A stretch of 55,307 bases of DNA. It comes from Tannerellaceae bacterium (GTDB lineage Bacteria > Bacteroidota > Bacteroidia > Bacteroidales > Tannerellaceae). Under the pieces are notes generated by a model that had not been told where the DNA came from, made no database searches, and was given only the letters and a program-made list of their open reading frames with translations. Location: assembly GCA_021201865.1 (NCBI GenBank), contig JAJQEE010000170.1:1-55307 (forward strand), in the 5' to 3' direction. This document shows, in pieces, positions 1 to 9,044 of this stretch (the first letter of the stretch is position 1; every line of letters starts with the position of its first letter). The position numbers were made by a program, and so were the translations under genes.

Positions 1-240
1 TTCGCTTCGCTCAGCCCTGGGCTGTTGCTGGTATCCTTACAGGATAGAATAATCAATATCTAAGATATTTACAAGAGAACTTAACAGCCCTGCGGCGATT
101 CCGTGGCCTAACGTATAGTAGGCCTACGGCCTGCAAAAGATTAGCCTGTAGAGACATTCACCCGCTTTGACAACAACATAAAAAAGTCCGGAAATAAGTA
201 TTGAACCTTATTCCCGGACGATCTCATTACATCCATTATA
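1..240. repeat. Intergenic palindromic repeat remnant and terminator region
   Basis: No coding sequence is supported here. A 13-base palindrome CAGCCCTGGGCTG lies near position 12. Around 88-138 there is a GC-rich stretch which, reverse complemented, resembles 2678-2715 (shared CAGGCC-TAGGCCTA-TATACG core). I read it as a degenerate copy of a dispersed intergenic repeat family. The right part contains the terminator of the sigma-factor operon. Confidence 0.5.
179..219 (-). terminator. Intrinsic terminator of the sigma-factor operon
   Basis: The stem pairs GTCCGG-AATAAG (186-197) with CTTATT-CCGGAC (207-219). On the minus strand it is followed by a run of T (A at 179-185). It lies 37 bases past the stop codon of the small secreted protein. 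Confidence 0.8.
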
Positions 241-256
241 TGTCAAACCGATCTTT

Positions 257-700
257 TTATTCGACCCGTTCACGACGTTCCTGGCGGCCCTCTCTTTGTT
301 TTTTCGGTCTTTCTATAACCGACATGGAAACATTTCCACCACTACTGATATCATAGCTATACGAGATTTCATTGTTCCCTTCGATAAAAGTATAAAAGAC
401 ATTTTTCAATACCCCTTTTTCCTTTTCTTCAATGACCCGGATCGCATCTTTTTTGTCCGCTTCAAAAGCCTTTTTGATCTCTTCTGTCAAAGCCGGATTC
501 TCCCGGAACGAAACCGTTACCAGATTTTGTTCCAATTCCCGTGTCGTCTCATTTTTTCTCTGGACCACACTAACGGTCACCCCATCCATATTCTCACATT
601 TCTGTACGAACGCCTTCAATGCATTCTGGGCCTCTGCCTGACCGGCAAACATTCCGCCCAATACCAGCATAACGGATAAGATCCTTTTCTTTGTTTTCAT
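257..700 (-). CDS. Small secreted protein, DUF5024-like
   Basis: This 147-residue protein has an N-terminal signal peptide (about residues 1-24, ending AEAQ). A mixed alpha/beta region follows, and the tail is highly charged (KKQREGRQERRERVE). It resembles the small periplasmic proteins (DUF5024/DUF4252 type) that often follow ECF sigma/anti-sigma pairs in Bacteroidales. It is the last gene of a three-gene minus-strand operon, 22 bases after the membrane protein. The family assignment is from memory of sequence style. The role is unknown; being controlled by the upstream sigma factor is inference. Confidence 0.7.
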   Translation of the reverse strand: MKTKKRILSVMLVLGGMFAGQAEAQNALKAFVQKCENMDGVTVSVVQRKNETTRELEQNLVTVSFRENPALTEEIKKAFEADKKDAIRVIEEKEKGVLKNVFYTFIEGNNEISYSYDISSGGNVSMSVIERPKKQREGRQERRERVE

Positions 701-722
701 CTCATTTCAAGTTTTATGATTA

Positions 723-1292
723 CTACTTATTCCCGATTATTTTTTTCATCTCCTCCCGGGCAATCTCCCCTTCAAACTGATTCATCAGACATTGATAGGG
801 ATCTTCCACATAGTCGATATAGGAAAGTGTTTTTTCTTCATACCGGTTCAGCCGGGAAATCTTTTTTTCTACCTCCCTGACATGCAGGTGGGAACGTTCA
901 ATCTCTTCGCTTATTCGTTGCGGGTCCGTGATCCGGATTCCATTTTCTACGATATAACTACCTTCATACGGATCAAAATCCTCTGCTCCAGTAAAATATG
1001 TTTTCCCTACGATTAGCAGCAGGATCACAGCAGCCACTGCTGTCAGGGTAACCAGCCATTTTTCTACCGGTTCTTTTCTGTTCAGTTTAGAAACCGTTCC
1101 CTCTTTTTCATGGATCTCCGTTTTCAGGTCCGTTTCCAGATAATGAAACACTTTTCTGTAGGACTCCAGATGCGCCGGGATCTCCTGCTGAGAAAAAAAC
1201 CGGTACAATTGTTCCTCTTCCTGATTCGTCGTTTCTCCTTCAAAAAAACGATCGATCAACTTTTCTATATATATGAGTTCCTCTTTTTTCAT
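723..1292 (-). CDS. Single-pass membrane protein, probable anti-sigma partner
   Basis: The 189-residue protein has a soluble N-terminal region (about 1-75) that begins KKEELIYIEKLIDRFFEGET, a style common to Bacteroidales anti-sigma-like proteins. One transmembrane helix lies at about 79-97 (WLVTLTAVAAVILLLIVG). The C-terminal half, about 90 residues, would lie outside the cytoplasm. Its start is one base after the stop of the ECF sigma factor, so translation is probably coupled. The anti-sigma role is inferred from the position and membrane topology, as no zinc-binding HxxxCxxC motif is visible. Confidence 0.75.
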   Translation of the reverse strand: MKKEELIYIEKLIDRFFEGETTNQEEEQLYRFFSQQEIPAHLESYRKVFHYLETDLKTEIHEKEGTVSKLNRKEPVEKWLVTLTAVAAVILLLIVGKTYFTGAEDFDPYEGSYIVENGIRITDPQRISEEIERSHLHVREVEKKISRLNRYEEKTLSYIDYVEDPYQCLMNQFEGEIAREEMKKIIGNK

Positions 1293-1293
1293 G

Positions 1294-1788
1294 TCATTGC
1301 ATTTTTTGAAATACTTCCCTGACCCGCTTCCGGGCCCGTGATAAATTCATCCGGATCGCTTCCGGACTACTTCCGGTCAGTTCGGCGATCTCTTCCACTT
1401 CAAATCCATCCACATGCTTCATGCGCAGAACTGTTTGTTGCAGGTTGGGTAGTTGGTCCACGATCCTCATAACCTGAGTCACCTCATCTTTTTGTTCCAG
1501 TTGTTTATGCGGACTCAGGGAGGGGCTGACCAACCGTTGCTCATCCGGACTTTCATACGAACGTTGCAGGACTTTCAGCCGGTTCAGGCAAAGATGTTTG
1601 GTAATCTGTACACATAAAGCCGGGATGCTATTGTAATGATCCAGCTCTTCCCGCATATACCATAGTTTCAGAAAAACCTCCTGCACAATATCTTCAGAGT
1701 CTTCCGTACTATCCAGTAAGCGTTGAGCATAAAACATCAACTGATTACGCAAGGGTACCACTTCATTTTTAAACTGTTCCTGTTCCAT
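1294..1788 (-). CDS. ECF-type RNA polymerase sigma factor
   Basis: This 164-residue protein is a group IV sigma factor. Region 2 (about 12-80) contains DSEDIVQEVFLKLW, and region 4 (about 105-158) contains LPNLQQTVLRMKHVDGFEVEEIAELTG followed by the helix-turn-helix SPEAIRMNLSRARKRVRE. The length is normal for the family. It is the first gene of the operon with the membrane protein and the small secreted protein. Its targets cannot be read from the window. The next receptor gene downstream (Oar-like) is separated by more than 1.3 kb of repeats, so cognate control is not implied. Confidence 0.92.
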   Translation of the reverse strand: MEQEQFKNEVVPLRNQLMFYAQRLLDSTEDSEDIVQEVFLKLWYMREELDHYNSIPALCVQITKHLCLNRLKVLQRSYESPDEQRLVSPSLSPHKQLEQKDEVTQVMRIVDQLPNLQQTVLRMKHVDGFEVEEIAELTGSSPEAIRMNLSRARKRVREVFQKMQ

Positions 1789-1936
1789 GTTATAAGAATG
1801 ACAATCCGGAAAAGAAAACGTAACATCCGGACATAAAGAAAATCATATTTTTTTGGAAAAACAGGTTTCCCAAAAGTTTTCTTCCCAGCCGCATAGTGGT
1901 GACCCGTACATTCCCCTGTTTACACACCTCTCCACT

Positions 1937-2602
1937 GCATGAAATTTGTCGATTTCATCTCTCATCTCTAATATCAACTTCTATCTTTTTAGTATACAAC
2001 TGATTAAAGCATTAGAGATGCATTTTTTGCATCTCTAATCATCTCTCATCTCTCATGCGGACAGATCACTCTTTCTCCTTCTTCAAAATATAGACTTTAT
2101 GGGTACCACTCCCGGTAGTACCCATCCCCGAGGACACCGTCCGTGGAAACAATACCGGGTTCTCTTCTTCTTTGGATGGTCCCGGCTTTTTCAAAAAGTC
2201 ATAATAGATTGTCATAAGGCCAAGCGTTTAAATTTAGTTTCATGCCTGCAAATTCATATATTTTTCAGGAGCCTTTCTTCGTCTCCCGCACGAGAGTCAT
2301 ATGTCTTTCACGTGGAAGTCATACGACTCCCGCCTGGGAGACGCATAACTTCCGCCTGAAAGACAAAGATTTACCCGTGATAAATATAAAAAATAGTCGG
2401 CAGAAAACCCTCTTTTTATGCCATCTTTTTTATATGTCACCATGAAAGGAAACCACTATCACGTAACCGAAAAAGAGTATGAGGGATGAGAGATGATTAG
2501 AGATGCATTTTTCGCATCTCTAATACTTTAATCATCTGTATTCTAAAAGGATAAAAGCAAATATTAGAGATGATAGATGAAATCGACAAATTTCATGTAG
2601 TG
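1937..2602. mobile_element. Non-autonomous element with about 125-bp terminal inverted repeats
   Basis: The left end (1937-2061) and the right end (2476-2602) are imperfect reverse complements over about 125 bases. Both contain CATGAAATTTGTCGATTTCA, a run of CATCTCTAAT repeats and a GATTAAAG-ATTAGAGATGC segment. About 415 bases lie between them without a convincing gene; the open frames present are small and compositionally odd. The shape is that of a MITE-like or degenerate insertion element. No transposase and no target-site duplication could be assigned by eye. Confidence 0.6.
2279..2366. repeat. Array of four short hairpins, about 22-bp period
   Basis: Four consecutive imperfect dyads occur with a spacing near 22 bases: GTCTCCCGCACGAGAGTC, GTCTTTCACGTGGAAGTC, GACTCCCGCCTGGGAGAC and a last partial ACTTCCGCCTGAAAGAC. 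They are linked by short ATAT/ATAC/GCATA spacers. Alternate units look like each other's reverse complement. The array sits inside the inverted-repeat-bounded element at 1937-2602. Confidence 0.65.
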
Positions 2603-2702
2603 AAGAAGTTTGAGCGTTTTCTGTTAAAATTCCGGTGTTCTCCGGGCAGGCACTATCGTTTATACATATCTTTCTTCAGGCCATAGGCCTATTATACGTC
2701 AG

Positions 2703-3057
2703 CCCCCGGGCATTGCCCAGTCATGTTCGGAAGATTTTTCGAAAGGTGATTGGTGAAGGGTGACCTTTATCTCTTAAGTCCTGAAAGGACGCCATATAAT
2801 AGCCTGGGATGCAAATCCCAGGTAGAGAAATCCCCACCCGGGGTGTGCTGTAGGTACACCCCATCTCATGGAAACAATCGGTTGCTATATGCAGTGTCGT
2901 GCTTACAGCACTCCATGGACTCCTGATACCTGACTGGGATTTGCATCCCAGGCTATTATATGGCGTCCTTTCAGGACTTAAGAGATAAAGGTCACCCTTC
3001 ACCAATCACCTTTCGAAAAATCTTCCGAACATGACTGGGCAATGCCCGGGGCTAAGA
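2703..3057. repeat. Large palindromic repeat element, copy 1
   Basis: Two arms of about 120 bases (about 2703-2823 and 2932-3057) are near-perfect reverse complements. Each holds TCCTGAAAGGACG, ATATAATAGCCTGGG and the self-complementary CCTGGGATGCAAATCCCAGG. The loop of about 110 bases contains nested hairpins (GGGGTGTGCTG-TAGGTACACCCC and a GTGCTGTAAGCAC type). A second copy with its loop in the opposite orientation is at 49135-49595. The open frame crossing it is a consequence of the palindrome, not a gene. A REP/MITE-type intergenic repeat is the likely class. Confidence 0.75.
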
Positions 3058-3119
3058 TATACTACCCCCTAATTGAGTGTAAGATTACATATATTGAATT
3101 AAGAAGTTTATATATAAAC

Positions 3120-3153
3120 AAAAAAGGTATGCTAAAATTCTTAGCATACCTTT
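3120..3153 (-). terminator. Intrinsic terminator of the Oar-like receptor gene
   Basis: AAGGTATGCTAA pairs with TTAGCATACCTT around a short AATTC loop. It is followed on the minus strand by seven T. It starts 23 bases after the receptor stop codon. Confidence 0.85.
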
Positions 3154-3175
3154 CCATATAATTATTGAAATCTGA

Positions 3176-6100
3176 TTAGTTGAAAATATAACGCAAACCT
3201 ACCTGTAACTGCCAGCAGTTAACTGAGTTTTTGTAGGTATCAAATGTTTTAGAGATCAACTCTCTTTCGCCACCTTCCGTATTGTAGTGCATACTGTAAG
3301 TCGGCACATTGTTTTCATTTACACCTTCATATTTCAGGACTTTTCCGTTGTTGGAAACTGAATTTGTTTTAGCAGCTCCCCAACTATCTTTAAACAGGTT
3401 ACCAATGTTCAGGATGTCGAACGTTACCTGTAAAGTATTCGTTGTTTTACCAGCTTTTACAGTGAAATCTTTTGTCAGTTTCACATCAAAACGGTTCACC
3501 CATGGTAAAGAAGCAGAATAGGCTTCTGCATATTCACCTTTATGTTTTTTCAGATAGGGATCCTGATTTACAAATTTCCAGAACGCATCTGCCTGTTCAG
3601 CAGCCGTGAAGATCACTTCACCACCCGACACCTGATCAACGAACGTCAGTTCATCTTTTGATTTTGGGATATACATCAGGTCCATATTTACTCCGTCCTG
3701 ATTCATGTCATTAGAGTAAACATAACTGTAGCGTGTAGAAGCGTAACCATTATAATATCCCATATTATAACCGGAATAGTAGATACCTACAGTGGTTCCA
3801 TTCCAGGTATTACAGGTTGGGATACGATAAGTCAGAGAAGCTACAATTTTGTTAGGAGCTACATACTGGGAGTTCTGTAATCCTAACTGGTTAGGGCCGT
3901 TTACAGAAGGTTGTCCGCTCCATGCAGAAGCAGCCTGGCTACCTGGATTACCTGAAATTTCTTTTACAACTGTATGTGTATAAGCAAACATCACACTCAG
4001 ATTTCTTACAGGTTCGGCAGTTACGGTTGCATTTAATGTATATCCATATCCTTTGCTGGTGTTTGTCAGAATCATTGCTTCAGCAACATCCTTATTGATC
4101 ACACTATTACTTACACCTCCTTTATTTGTACCAGGATACATATAACGATTGTCCGGACCATTAAAGGTTGGCAAATCATCTACATCCATCATATTGATAT
4201 TTTCCTGAGCGATTGCATTAATATCTTTCGAATACATTCCTTCTAAAGTCAGAGCAAGAGGGAATGAAACCGGAAGTTGATAGTCTGCTGCCAACGTTGT
4301 TTTCCATACTTGTGGTAATTTGAAGTTACGATCAACTGCCGCAATAGAACTTGGCAGAGTCGCTTCTGCCTGATCAGGAAGGCCCAACAGTTGTTTCATA
4401 TCGTCCACATTTGTAACAAAATTGTTTTTAAACTTTGCCAGGACTGTGGCATCTGATGTTTCATACGGATTCTGGATCATACCACTGTTTGTTGGCATAT
4501 TGGTAAAGAATACCAAAGGAATACGTCCGGTAAAAATACCTGTTCCACCTCGTACTTTCAGGGTTTTATCTCCTCGTACATCCCAGTTAAAACCTACACG
4601 TGGAGACCAAAGCACTCTTGATTTAGGCCAAAGTCCTGTGTTAATGGTCCGTCCGTCTTTAAATTTAGCAGCAGAGATGGCTGTGTTTTCCTCCAGGTCA
4701 TTCAGATAGGCCGTGCGATCACCTCTGATACCAACTGTCAGTTTAAAACGATTGGTAATATCCCATTCATCCTGTGCATAAAATGCAAACTGACCGAAAC
4801 GAAGTTCTGCTGCCGGATTCATTTCTCCACCATAACCATACGTAAGACCAAAGGCAGTAGGTGCTTCTCCGTTAACGAAATCATCATAGCTGGCATACCG
4901 GTAATAACCTGTACCATATTTCATATAGGAGTTAGATACCCATATATCTTCATAACCGATACCTGCAGTAAGTTTATGCGCTCCTACATAATAGGTAAAG
5001 TTATCTACAATGGTATAGGTATTGTTTTTCACACCATTATTCCAGGTAAACAATTCATATCCGGCACCCATAAAAGCATCTCCGTCTTTCCAGATATCAA
5101 TATGAGGGAACGGACTGGAATTAGAACCACGCATATCTTCTATTTTAGTAAATGTTCCTAAGATCTGGTTTGACATTTTGTCACTGATCCGGCTGTTTAA
5201 TTCAGCAGATAATGAATTTACCAGATTATCTGTGGTGTAACAGTTATCACGGAAGGCCATACTTTGTGCGGAGATACGGTTAGAACCTGCACGTGGATTA
5301 GGTGCTGAGGTCCCGTTTGTCTGGGAATCTTTTGTGTTTTTTGTATAGTTATAACGAACCATTAATTTATTTGCCTGGTTGATATTCCAGTCTATACGAG
5401 CTAAAATCTTCTTATTATTAGTTCCTCCGCTATAATCTGTGTAAGAACCCGGATTATATCCATATTTATTTTGCAGTACGCTGGCAAAATTCTCCATATC
5501 CTGTGCAGTTACACGGGATACCATCTGATCCGCGTTGGCTACTCCATCCTGAGATAATTTCCACTTGTGGATAGGAGAAGGAGAATCTTCTATCTCTCCG
5601 TTCACAAAGAAGAACAGTTTATCTTTAATGATGGGTCCCCCTAATGTAAAACCATATGTTTTCGTTGATTCCGGAGCACGGGTATCCAAATCTACTCCAT
5701 CGACTGAGTTACCTCTTAACTTTTCATTTCTTACGAACATATAAGCCGTACCTTTATAGGTATTGGTACCCCCTTTGGTAATGGCATTGATACCTGCACC
5801 TACGAAGTTTGCCTGACGTACATCATAAGGAGCAATAGAAACCTGTAACTCCTCAATCGCATCCAAAGAGATCGGATTACCACCACCCGGCAAATCGTTA
5901 CTCAAACCAAAGTTATTGTTAAAGTTTGCACCGTCAATGGTGATATTATTTAAACGACCGTCACGTCCGGCGAAACCTGTGCTACCTCCCGAATAAGGAG
6001 ACAAACGGGTAAAATCGTTCAAACTACGGCTGATAGACGGCAACATAGTCAACTGGCTGTTGCTGATATTGGTTGCAGCACCGGTTTTTTCTCCGGCAAA

Positions 6101-6477
6101 TTTAGAACGGGAAGCTACGATAATTACCTCATCCAGCAATTCGGAGGATTGACTGAGTGTGGCATCCAACATATAGGCTTCTCCTAATTGTAGGGTGATA
6201 CCTGTGTAAATGGCCGTTTGGTAACCGATGTAGGAGATCTCCACCGAGTAAGGACCTCCGGTACGCATTCCCTGCAGAGAGAAACGTCCGTCTACGTTGG
6301 TAATTGTACCGTACCGTGTACCGGAAGGTTCGTGAACAGCCTGGATGGTTGCACCGATCACGGGCTCATCACCTTCCATTACCCTTCCGTTCATCGCGGA
6401 AGTAGTAACCTGTGCATGTACATTCATCGTGAGTGCAAATAAACTCACCATTAAAAACAAAGCAATTTTTTTACCAT
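3176..6477 (-). CDS. Oar-like TonB-dependent outer-membrane receptor
   Basis: The protein is about 1,100 residues. It has a signal peptide ending NVHAQ, a carboxypeptidase-regulatory-like beta-sandwich (about 17-105: GRVMEGDEPVIGATI, NVDGRFSLQG), a plug domain (about 115-240) and a large 22-strand-type barrel ending LQVGLRYIFN. It belongs with the Oar/Cna-B style receptors rather than with SusC, and no SusD partner is adjacent. In the printed sequence the only in-frame start is TTG at 6460, giving MFLMVSLF without the usual charged start. Adding one A to the A7 run (minus-strand reading of 6466-6472) joins ATG at 6477 and gives MVKKIALFLMVSLFAL, a normal signal peptide. I therefore place the start at 6477 with a one-base deletion. 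The ligand is unknown. Confidence 0.85.
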
Positions 6478-6842
6478 GGAACTCATTGGTTTAGTTTGAT
6501 CACTTAAATTGATAGTAATTATTGTTTTTTGGAAATTTTGAAGCGCGCGGTTGATAGTCATGTATTGTAATACTTTTTTCCGGTCTGTTCCGGAGGAAGT
6601 GTCTGTACCGACAATACACTCTCTACTATCAGGATTCATAGGTAGAGTTGAGGGGTGACTCATAAGATAACCTTTTATCTCTTTCAGACTCATTCGTAAA
6701 ATGATTTGCAAAAATACATTTTTTTCTTAAAATAACTTTCTCTTGAACTAATATATGTTATTGTGAGTGCAAAAATAGACTCCTCATATGACAAACAGAT
6801 GACAACCGGACTACAACTGCATGTAAGAGCAGATGAACTACT
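6478..6842 (-). promoter_or_regulatory. Leader and candidate promoters of the Oar-like receptor
   Basis: Two minus-strand boxes match the Bacteroidetes -7 consensus TAnnTTTG: TATTTTTG at 6709-6716 and again at 6770-6777. No clear -33 box stands at the usual distance from either. The nearer box would give an untranslated leader of about 225 bases. An 86-codon frame crosses the leader and runs into the receptor start. It may be only the shadow created by the frameshift, so I do not call it as a gene. Confidence 0.4.
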
Positions 6843-6877
6843 AAAAAAGGTGCCCAAAACTTTTGGACACCTTTTTT
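6843..6877 (-). terminator. Intrinsic terminator of the 5'-nucleotidase pair
   Basis: AAAAAAGGTGCCCAAAA pairs with TTTTGGACACCTTTTTT. The A/T flanks make it able to act in both directions. It begins right at the stop codon of the metallophosphatase gene on the minus strand. Confidence 0.85.
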
Positions 6878-7711
6878 CTATTTTTCGAACCTGACTTTTA
6901 CTTCTCCGATATGGCTACCCTGCCCACCGACCTGGTAGACCAGCACTTCTGATCCGGCCAGGTTTTGTTTGATGGTTGGTTCATCCAAGATTGTATGGGA
7001 ATGCCCACCAATGATGATGTCAACAAATTCCGAATTCTCTGCCAGTTTCAGGTCCGGTTCATATCCGATATGACTCAGGCAGATCACCAGATCACATTTT
7101 TTCTTTTTCTTCAATATTTCCGCATATTGATTTACCGTATCCATAATTGGCAGGAATTTCATTCCCTCATATTTATCTTTCTGGATCAATCCTTCCGGAT
7201 CAATGCCCACTCCTACGATGCCTACTTTGAGATCTCCCTTTTTCAGGATTACATAAGGCTGCGTCATGCCCTCCATCGGGGTTCCTGTGAAATCATAATT
7301 ACAACAGATCACCGGACATTTCAGGTCTTTCAGTATCATTTGTAATGTGTCTAATCCGTAATCAAATTCATGATTTCCGATCGTCACCGCATCATATCCC
7401 AACCGGTTCATAGATTCGACCTCTACTCTTCCTTTAAACAGATTGTAATAGGGAGTTCCCTGGACAAAATCACCGGCATCTAACAGGATCACCAACGGAT
7501 TGACAGCCCGGACACTATCAATCACAGCTTTCCGGTTCACGACTCCACCCTTACCCGGATTATAAAAATCGGTAGCTGGTAACGGCTCTATCCGGCTATG
7601 CGTATCATTGGTATGAAGGATCACTAATTCTTTCTGCTCCTGTGCCTGAAGCATCATGGCCATCATCCAGAAGCATACGATAAAATAATATTTCATTTTC
7701 ATAGAGTTCAT
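6878..7711 (-). CDS. Periplasmic 5'-nucleotidase, metallophosphatase subunit
   Basis: This 277-residue protein starts with a signal peptide (ending MMLQAQEQ), then the calcineurin-like metallophosphatase fold. Metal-binding motifs are visible in order: HTNDTHS (about 34-40), DAGDFVQG (about 77-84), GNHEFDYG (about 112-119) and GGHSHT (about 235-240). It corresponds to the N-terminal half of UshA-type 5'-nucleotidases. The C-terminal half is encoded by the preceding gene 12 bases upstream, a split arrangement that is common in Bacteroidales. Expected role: dephosphorylation of nucleotides or related sugar-nucleotides in the periplasm. Confidence 0.9.
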   Translation of the reverse strand: MNSMKMKYYFIVCFWMMAMMLQAQEQKELVILHTNDTHSRIEPLPATDFYNPGKGGVVNRKAVIDSVRAVNPLVILLDAGDFVQGTPYYNLFKGRVEVESMNRLGYDAVTIGNHEFDYGLDTLQMILKDLKCPVICCNYDFTGTPMEGMTQPYVILKKGDLKVGIVGVGIDPEGLIQKDKYEGMKFLPIMDTVNQYAEILKKKKKCDLVICLSHIGYEPDLKLAENSEFVDIIIGGHSHTILDEPTIKQNLAGSEVLVYQVGGQGSHIGEVKVRFEK

Positions 7712-7723
7712 CTTTATTTTCCG

Positions 7724-8518
7724 TTATTCAAGGATCACGATCCGTTGGTCCGTAGCAGATCCTACCTCTTTTCCCGCTGCCTGCATACGGGAGACATATT
7801 CAATCATATAATCACGAAGAGTGATGCCAGTCGGCACTGCTGAAACAGCTTTCGTCAATGCCTGCATTCCATTGTTTCCTTCCGCCAGATAGTCCAGCGT
7901 CACGATGGTATAGATCCGGTCATCCTGCACCGGCTCTCCATTGATCAGGGCTTCGACGATCTCTTTGTTTTTTATTTTCAAACGGACGGTTGAAGAGATC
8001 CCGGCTCCACCCATACGGGCGTAAGCGTCAAAGACTTCTTTTACCTGTTCTCCCTTGAGTTTTAAGGTGACTAATTCGTTTTCAAAAGGATAGGTATTGT
8101 AGAGATCCCCCAGTTTGATCTCTCCCTGTACGATCGGTGACCGATGTCCATGTACGTTCATCAGGGTAAAATCAATCTTCTCTCCATCCGTATACCGGGT
8201 GTCTAATGTCATCATGACATCGGAGGTGAAATTGGTCAGTGCACTTTCCGGTTTGGCAGCATACATATCTACGGTTGAAATCCCAACAACCACATTCATT
8301 TCCTGGTCCATCTGGCTTTTATAGACATCTATAAAGTGTGCCACTTCCGTATCCGGTTGAGATGCTTCTACCACAGGAATATATTTTCCGTCCATAGATA
8401 CGACCTGATAACCTGACTGGCAACTACTGAAAAACAATAAGATAGAAGTAGTTGCTATTCCGACTCTGTTGCGGAAACCTGCAAAGGTTCCGGACAAAGT
8501 ACATACATCTTTTTTCAT
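7724..8518 (-). CDS. 5'-nucleotidase C-terminal domain lipoprotein
   Basis: The 264-residue protein carries a lipoprotein signal (LLFFSSC, Cys near residue 33). The rest is the 5'-nucleotidase C-terminal, substrate-binding domain: FTSDVMMT, NVHGHRSPIVQGEIKLGDLYNTYPFENELV and the late IVTLDYLAEGNNGM. It lacks metal ligands, so it should act with the metallophosphatase encoded 12 bases downstream. The two together equal one UshA-like enzyme. The start at 8518 gives a longer than usual n-region (MKKDVCTLSGTFAGFRNRVG), but no better start lies downstream before the hydrophobic core. Confidence 0.85.
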   Translation of the reverse strand: MKKDVCTLSGTFAGFRNRVGIATTSILLFFSSCQSGYQVVSMDGKYIPVVEASQPDTEVAHFIDVYKSQMDQEMNVVVGISTVDMYAAKPESALTNFTSDVMMTLDTRYTDGEKIDFTLMNVHGHRSPIVQGEIKLGDLYNTYPFENELVTLKLKGEQVKEVFDAYARMGGAGISSTVRLKIKNKEIVEALINGEPVQDDRIYTIVTLDYLAEGNNGMQALTKAVSAVPTGITLRDYMIEYVSRMQAAGKEVGSATDQRIVILE

Positions 8519-8730
8519 TCCGTTAATCGTTAAAAGTATTCTTTTTCAAAATCCATCCCGGATTTTAGGGTACAAAGAAACAATATTTTTGTTACAAAAT
8601 TATTACGTCTGTAAAAATTAATTTCGAAAGTGACAAATAGTTAAGTAATGACTCCACAAGAGTTAAATTATGAATTGGAGATGGACCTTCGCCAGTAACC
8701 CCGGGAAATCTTTTGTGGTCAGGTGTTATC

Positions 8731-8925
8731 TTTAATTCTCCTTTTGAGAAGGGTAAGGGGTGTGTTACGAACTCAAATGGGCATGAATTACGGATGTCCG
8801 TTATTTTGTAAGGTCCATTCAAATCTCAACAGGCATGAATGGAAAACAGATATGCGTAATTCTTATGTCTTTGTATCCATAACACACCCCCAACCCCTCT
8901 CCAGAGGGGAGATAAAGAGCTAATC
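8731..8925. repeat. Long imperfect palindrome between 5'-nucleotidase and regulator genes
   Basis: The 8519-9044 gap has no supported gene. Its main feature is an imperfect inverted repeat of about 190 bases. The outer stem pairs TTGAGAAGGGTAAGGGGTG (about 8744-8762) with CACCCCCAACCCCTCTCCAG (about 8885-8904). The inner parts, including CATGAATTACG against CGTAATTCTTATG, are weaker. Hairpins of this TCTCC..GGGGTTGGGG type are frequent between genes in Bacteroidetes. The rest of the gap is AT-rich and should hold the 5'-nucleotidase promoter, which I cannot place firmly. Confidence 0.6.
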
Positions 8926-9044
8926 TATAAAATATCTGTCTAAATTCTCCGACCAATCTGATTTTAATTGAAGATCGGTCCCGAGCCAAATAATCATGTC
9001 GAAAAACAGAGGTACACACCAGTAAGGGAGAATTATTAACCAGA

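Noticed and set aside
2099..2445. Overlapping open frames on the plus strand inside the inverted-repeat element
   Set aside because: They overlap each other, show no recognisable protein pattern and cross the hairpin array.
2721..3005. 94-codon open frame on the minus strand
   Set aside because: It is produced by the palindromic repeat element; the composition follows the repeat and there is no domain or start signal.
6451..6711. 86-codon frame in the leader of the Oar-like receptor
   Set aside because: Its end (SSMVKK) is the receptor start in the shifted frame; the upstream part shows no protein-family feature, so it is probably a leader shadow.
7724..8518. Split of a 5'-nucleotidase by mutation
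   Set aside because: Both halves have their own signal peptide and start, with 12 bases between them; a two-gene form is usual in Bacteroidales, so this is not a frameshift.
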